This document shows, piece after piece, positions 61,447 through 64,000 of a DNA stretch of 64,000 nt (position 1 is its first letter; each line of letters starts with the position of its first letter). A model generated the notes under the pieces. That model made no database searches, was not told where the DNA came from, and was given only the letters and a program-made list of their open reading frames with translations. This stretch comes from Candidatus Dadabacteria bacterium (lineage in GTDB: Bacteria > Desulfobacterota_D > UBA1144 > Nemesobacterales > Nemesobacteraceae). The position numbers were made by a program, and so were the translations under genes. The stretch is taken from NCBI GenBank assembly GCA_022822065.1, contig JAJECI010000003.1, positions 1 through 64,000 of the forward strand, given 5' to 3'.

Positions 61447-62547
61447 TCAGGATCTAAAAGCGGAAGTTATGGCCTGCTCCCCGACCTTTATTCCGTAATC
61501 TCCCCCATGTTCTTTCATCTCGCCTATGCACTCGGGAAGCGACATTTCTATTTTGCCTTTTCTGGCTTTCTTGTCGATCTTCATGACGTCGATTATTTCC
61601 CCGACGTTTACCCCGCGTGGAGGCTCGGCAGGAAGTCCCGCTCTCTCCAGAAGCCGAGTGAGCCTGTCCTGCTCTTTTTCGCTCCACCCTGTTTCACTCA
61701 GGGCGATCTTTCCCTCAATTACCATTCCCGCGGAAATCGCTTCTCCGTGGGAAATTGTATAGTCGGATAGCTGCTCGATTGCGTGGCCGACCGTGTGTCC
61801 GAAATTAAGGATTTTCCGCAGGTTCTGCTCCTTTTCGTCCTTCTCGACCACTTCCGCCTTGATCCTACAGCTTGTCTCTATCACTTCAAGCAGCGCAGCG
61901 TCGTCGAACTCGTAGATTTTCTCGATATTTGCTTCTAGGTACCGGAAGAAATCCTCACTTCTTATTACACCGTATTTGATTATCTCGGCGAGTCCCTCCG
62001 CGAGCTGCTTCGGTTCGAGGGTTTTAAGCGTGTCTATGTCCACATACACTCGCCACGGCTGATAGAAGGCGCCGATGAGATTTTTTCCGTGAGGGGTGTC
62101 TACAGCAGTTTTCCCTCCCACCGAACTGTCGACGCAGGCGACTAGGCTTGTGGGCACCTGAACGCAGGGAACCCCCCTCATGTAAGTGGCGGCCACGAAC
62201 CCTGCAGTGTCTCCCACGACCCCGCCGCCGAGCGCTATGACCGAAGAGTCCCTGCCGAATCCCGATTCAAGCATCCTGTCTTCTATGAAGGACTTGATTT
62301 CTCTGGTTTTGCTCTGTTCTCCCGCCGGGAAGACGATCATACCGACTTCCGGGAGCGCTTCCTCAAGATCCCTCAGAAGCTTCGCTCCGTAGATATCCGC
62401 CACGTTTGAATCAGTTACTAGGGCGTGGGAATGAGCTATGGACGCCTCGGCCAGATCGTCGGCAATCTGGCTCACAAGACCTTGTCCGATCAGGATTTCA
62501 TAGGAATTATCTTCGTTTGAACTGACTTTGACTTCTATCTTCTTCAA
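61447..62547 (-). CDS. aroB: 3-dehydroquinate synthase
   Basis: AroB converts DAHP to 3-dehydroquinate, the second shikimate step. The 366-residue protein has the NAD-binding loop GGGVVGDTAGFVAATYMRG near 105-123, VDSSVGGKTAVDTPHGKNLIG near 139-159, and the metal-ligand region LNFGHTVGHAIEQ near 248. It lies in the TIGR00725-apt-aroB-trmB unit, with 3 bp to apt upstream. Confidence 0.95.
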   Translation of the reverse strand: MKKIEVKVSSNEDNSYEILIGQGLVSQIADDLAEASIAHSHALVTDSNVADIYGAKLLRDLEEALPEVGMIVFPAGEQSKTREIKSFIEDRMLESGFGRDSSVIALGGGVVGDTAGFVAATYMRGVPCVQVPTSLVACVDSSVGGKTAVDTPHGKNLIGAFYQPWRVYVDIDTLKTLEPKQLAEGLAEIIKYGVIRSEDFFRYLEANIEKIYEFDDAALLEVIETSCRIKAEVVEKDEKEQNLRKILNFGHTVGHAIEQLSDYTISHGEAISAGMVIEGKIALSETGWSEKEQDRLTRLLERAGLPAEPPRGVNVGEIIDVMKIDKKARKGKIEMSLPECIGEMKEHGGDYGIKVGEQAITSAFRS

Positions 62548-62550
62548 TAT

Positions 62551-63114
62551 TTACCCCGGCATTCTAAGTAGGGACCAGACCGGGTGAGGGGAAAGAGCCT
62601 CGGCCCCCTTGAGTCCCGTGAGTTCTATAAGAAAGAGGTATCCGGCGACGCTTCCGCCTAGTTTTTCCACTAGGCGCCCGGTACTCTGCGCCGTTCCTCC
62701 CGTGGCCAGAAGATCATCGACGATTACCACCCTGCTTTTGCCGTTTATCGCGTCTTTGTGAATTTCCAGAACGTCTTTCCCATACTCAAGATCATATGAA
62801 ACGCTTGCGGTGTCGCTTGGCAGCTTGCCGGGTTTCCTAACCAGGATCAGCCCTTTTCCAAGCTTGTATGATAAGGCGGAAGCGAATATGAAGCCTCGGC
62901 TCTCGGGTGCTGCAAAGGAGGTTACCTCTTTGCCGGCGAGCGTTTCCGCCATGATGTCGACGGCTTTTCGGAAAACTCCGGCGTTTTTAACAAGCGTGGT
63001 TATATCGTAGAAGAGTATTCCCTTGCTCGGGAAATCAGGAACGCGTCTTATGTGACTTTCGATCTCTTCCAGTGTCATTTCCTTTTCTGTTTGCTTGCTA
63101 GGGGAGGTTTTCAT
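62551..63114 (-). CDS. apt: Adenine phosphoribosyltransferase
   Basis: Apt salvages adenine to AMP. The 187-residue protein has [16 protein letters not shown] near 26-41 (the APT N-terminal signature), [17 protein letters not shown] near 72 and the PRPP motif [14 protein letters not shown] near 133-146. The N-terminus carries about 13 extra residues before the usual start ([10 protein letters not shown] could be the real start). It overlaps the upstream gene by one base. Confidence 0.93.
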   Translation of the reverse strand: MKTSPSKQTEKEMTLEEIESHIRRVPDFPSKGILFYDITTLVKNAGVFRKAVDIMAETLAGKEVTSFAAPESRGFIFASALSYKLGKGLILVRKPGKLPSDTASVSYDLEYGKDVLEIHKDAINGKSRVVIVDDLLATGGTAQSTGRLVEKLGGSVAGYLFLIELTGLKGAEALSPHPVWSLLRMPG

Positions 63115-63581
63115 CAGGCCTTTTTCCTGAGGGAGGATAGCTCAAAGGCTGTTCTCACTGCTTCTTCCGGGGTCTCGCATTTGATAATTTCCTCGGAGAC
63201 ATCCCAGGTGTCAAGCCCGATGACGGGAATTCCGGACTTAAGTGCGAACGATATTTCCGACAGGGTGCCGAAACTGCCTCCAATGGCGATTATAGAATGG
63301 CTTGACTTCGCTACTATCACGTTTCTTGCTTCACCCATCCCCGTAACTATTGGTATGTCGATGAATCTGTTGGCCGAGGAGGATTCGGGGCCGGGGAGAA
63401 TCCCGATTGTGGTGCCCCCGACTGATTTTGCTCCTCGGCACGCGGCTTCCATAACTCCTCCCATTCCGCCGCAAAGCAGAAAACAGTCTTTTTCGGCAAT
63501 CAGAAATCCGACCTCTTCCGAAGTTCTTTTTTCCTTCTCGCTTGCGTTAGCCGCTCCGATTACCCCTATGATCGTTTCCAT
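63114..63581 (-). CDS. TIGR00725/LOG-like nucleotide-binding family protein
   Basis: The 155-residue Rossmann-like protein has [15 protein letters not shown] near the start, [22 protein letters not shown] near 34-56, GILPG, and [25 protein letters not shown] near 98-122. This pattern fits the TIGR00725 subset of the LOG/lysine-decarboxylase-like superfamily. Related LOG enzymes remove ribose 5-phosphate from nucleotides; the activity of this subset is not established. It is the first gene of the operon with apt, which makes a nucleotide-salvage role attractive. Confidence 0.8.
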   Translation of the reverse strand: METIIGVIGAANASEKEKRTSEEVGFLIAEKDCFLLCGGMGGVMEAACRGAKSVGGTTIGILPGPESSSANRFIDIPIVTGMGEARNVIVAKSSHSIIAIGGSFGTLSEISFALKSGIPVIGLDTWDVSEEIIKCETPEEAVRTAFELSSLRKKA

Positions 63582-63686
63582 TAAAGTTTCACCGGGTTGC
63601 GTTTAACAAGCTTGTATAAAACGGTTAGAATCACAATTCCCAAAGTATACCACGGGTTTAAGCGATTTATATCACGGGAAAACCTT

Positions 63687-64000
63687 ATGTATTGCGCGAA
63701 AACTTGGCTGACGCTTATTTTTTCAGTTTGCTTCCTATTTCCCTTTCCTCTTGAGGGAAGCCAGGTGAATCTCAGGATTCCTCACGGTTTTGAATTCGGG
63801 ATTTCCAAAAAAGACGCACTTGGCCTGATCGAATCTTCCAAACTCGAGGTTATCTCTGATCGCGAATACTCAAAGAATCTACGAAAAGTCGTTCTGGGCG
63901 GTTCCTTGTCCGGAGTTACTCTTGACCCCCCGCCCGACCACGAAACCCGGCTTGAATTTTACAAAGACAATCTTATGTCAAGTTCCATCTTGTTCAGTTT
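63687..64000 (+). CDS. Secreted protein of unknown function (cut off at window end)
   Basis: A frame from ATG 63687 runs to the right edge without a stop, at least 104 residues. It begins with a Cys-containing hydrophobic stretch (WLTLIFSVCFLFPFPLEG) that looks like a signal peptide. The remainder is hydrophilic, with FEFGISKKDALGLIESS and EYSKNLRKVVLGG. No ribosome binding site stands out. It diverges from the TIGR00725 gene. Function unknown. Confidence 0.55.
   Translation, partial: MYCAKTWLTLIFSVCFLFPFPLEGSQVNLRIPHGFEFGISKKDALGLIESSKLEVISDREYSKNLRKVVLGGSLSGVTLDPPPDHETRLEFYKDNLMSSSILFS

Overview
The window is a gene-dense stretch of bacterial chromosome, with genes on both strands, very short intergenic gaps and many 1-4 bp overlaps. 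It encodes a Gram-negative-type housekeeping set: two-subunit glycyl-tRNA synthetase, the rpsU-dnaG-rpoD operon, RseP, UppS, Dxr, TatA and ZapA. It also carries the futalosine menaquinone enzymes MqnA and MqnD and both FO (deazaflavin) synthase subunits, CofG and CofH. Moderate GC, FO synthase, futalosine genes and cysteine-type C-terminal surface anchors suggest a deep-branching, uncultured, perhaps marine lineage (Desulfobacterota-like, or a candidate phylum such as Dadabacteria). That placement is inference; no 16S gene is present.

Layout. 1-3400 is a scarred region: an orphan reading frame, a truncated IS110-family transposase that runs into the 3' end of holB, and a decayed ISNCY-type element upstream of holB. 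3400-8800 holds a large FAD/Fe-S oxidoreductase and the cofG-cofH operon, all on the minus strand. 8950-12960 is accessory: two divergently transcribed surface proteins (one with an apparent 1-bp frameshift in its signal peptide, one with a spondin domain) and an AT-rich orphan. 13200-19400 carries acs, a pseudouridine synthase, tmk, two small membrane proteins, and a rhodanese-SufE-SufU sulfur group. 19430-23490 is a tight three-gene redox module: a nitroreductase-like protein, an FAD/NAD(P) reductase and a membrane polyferredoxin.

23500-26820 is the minus-strand block zapB-like, zapA, 5-formyl-THF cyclo-ligase, rny and an unknown gene. 26900-32460 runs on the plus strand: prfA, a CcsA/HemX-like protein, dodecin, a DapF homologue lacking both catalytic cysteines, an amidohydrolase, and a fusion of gamma-glutamylcyclotransferase with N-formylglutamate amidohydrolase. 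32490-36750 is a minus-strand operon, hisA-hisF-dgt-mqnA-mqnD. Next come an EVE protein, RNase G, methylmalonyl-CoA epimerase, tatA, and a GC-rich pair resembling steroid-modifying enzymes (39919-41677).

41750-52600 contains glyQS, trmFO, gph-purK-purE and uppS-dxr-rseP. 53000-59700 contains ctpA, a YibQ-like deacetylase, rpsU-dnaG-rpoD, an isolated 5S rRNA gene and purN. 59700-63580 contains aroF and, upstream, a TIGR00725-apt-aroB-trmB operon.

Recurring themes. TTG start codons are common, even on essential genes such as rpoD, rpsU and dxr. Several sigma70-type promoters lie so close to the start codon that the transcripts should have little or no leader (36889, 26940, 28080, 26817). No CRISPR array, tRNA gene, prophage or recognised defence locus was found. 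The best candidates for something undescribed are the 19433-23491 redox module, the GGCT-FGase fusion, the cysteine-less DapF homologue, and the pair of cysteine-anchored surface proteins.
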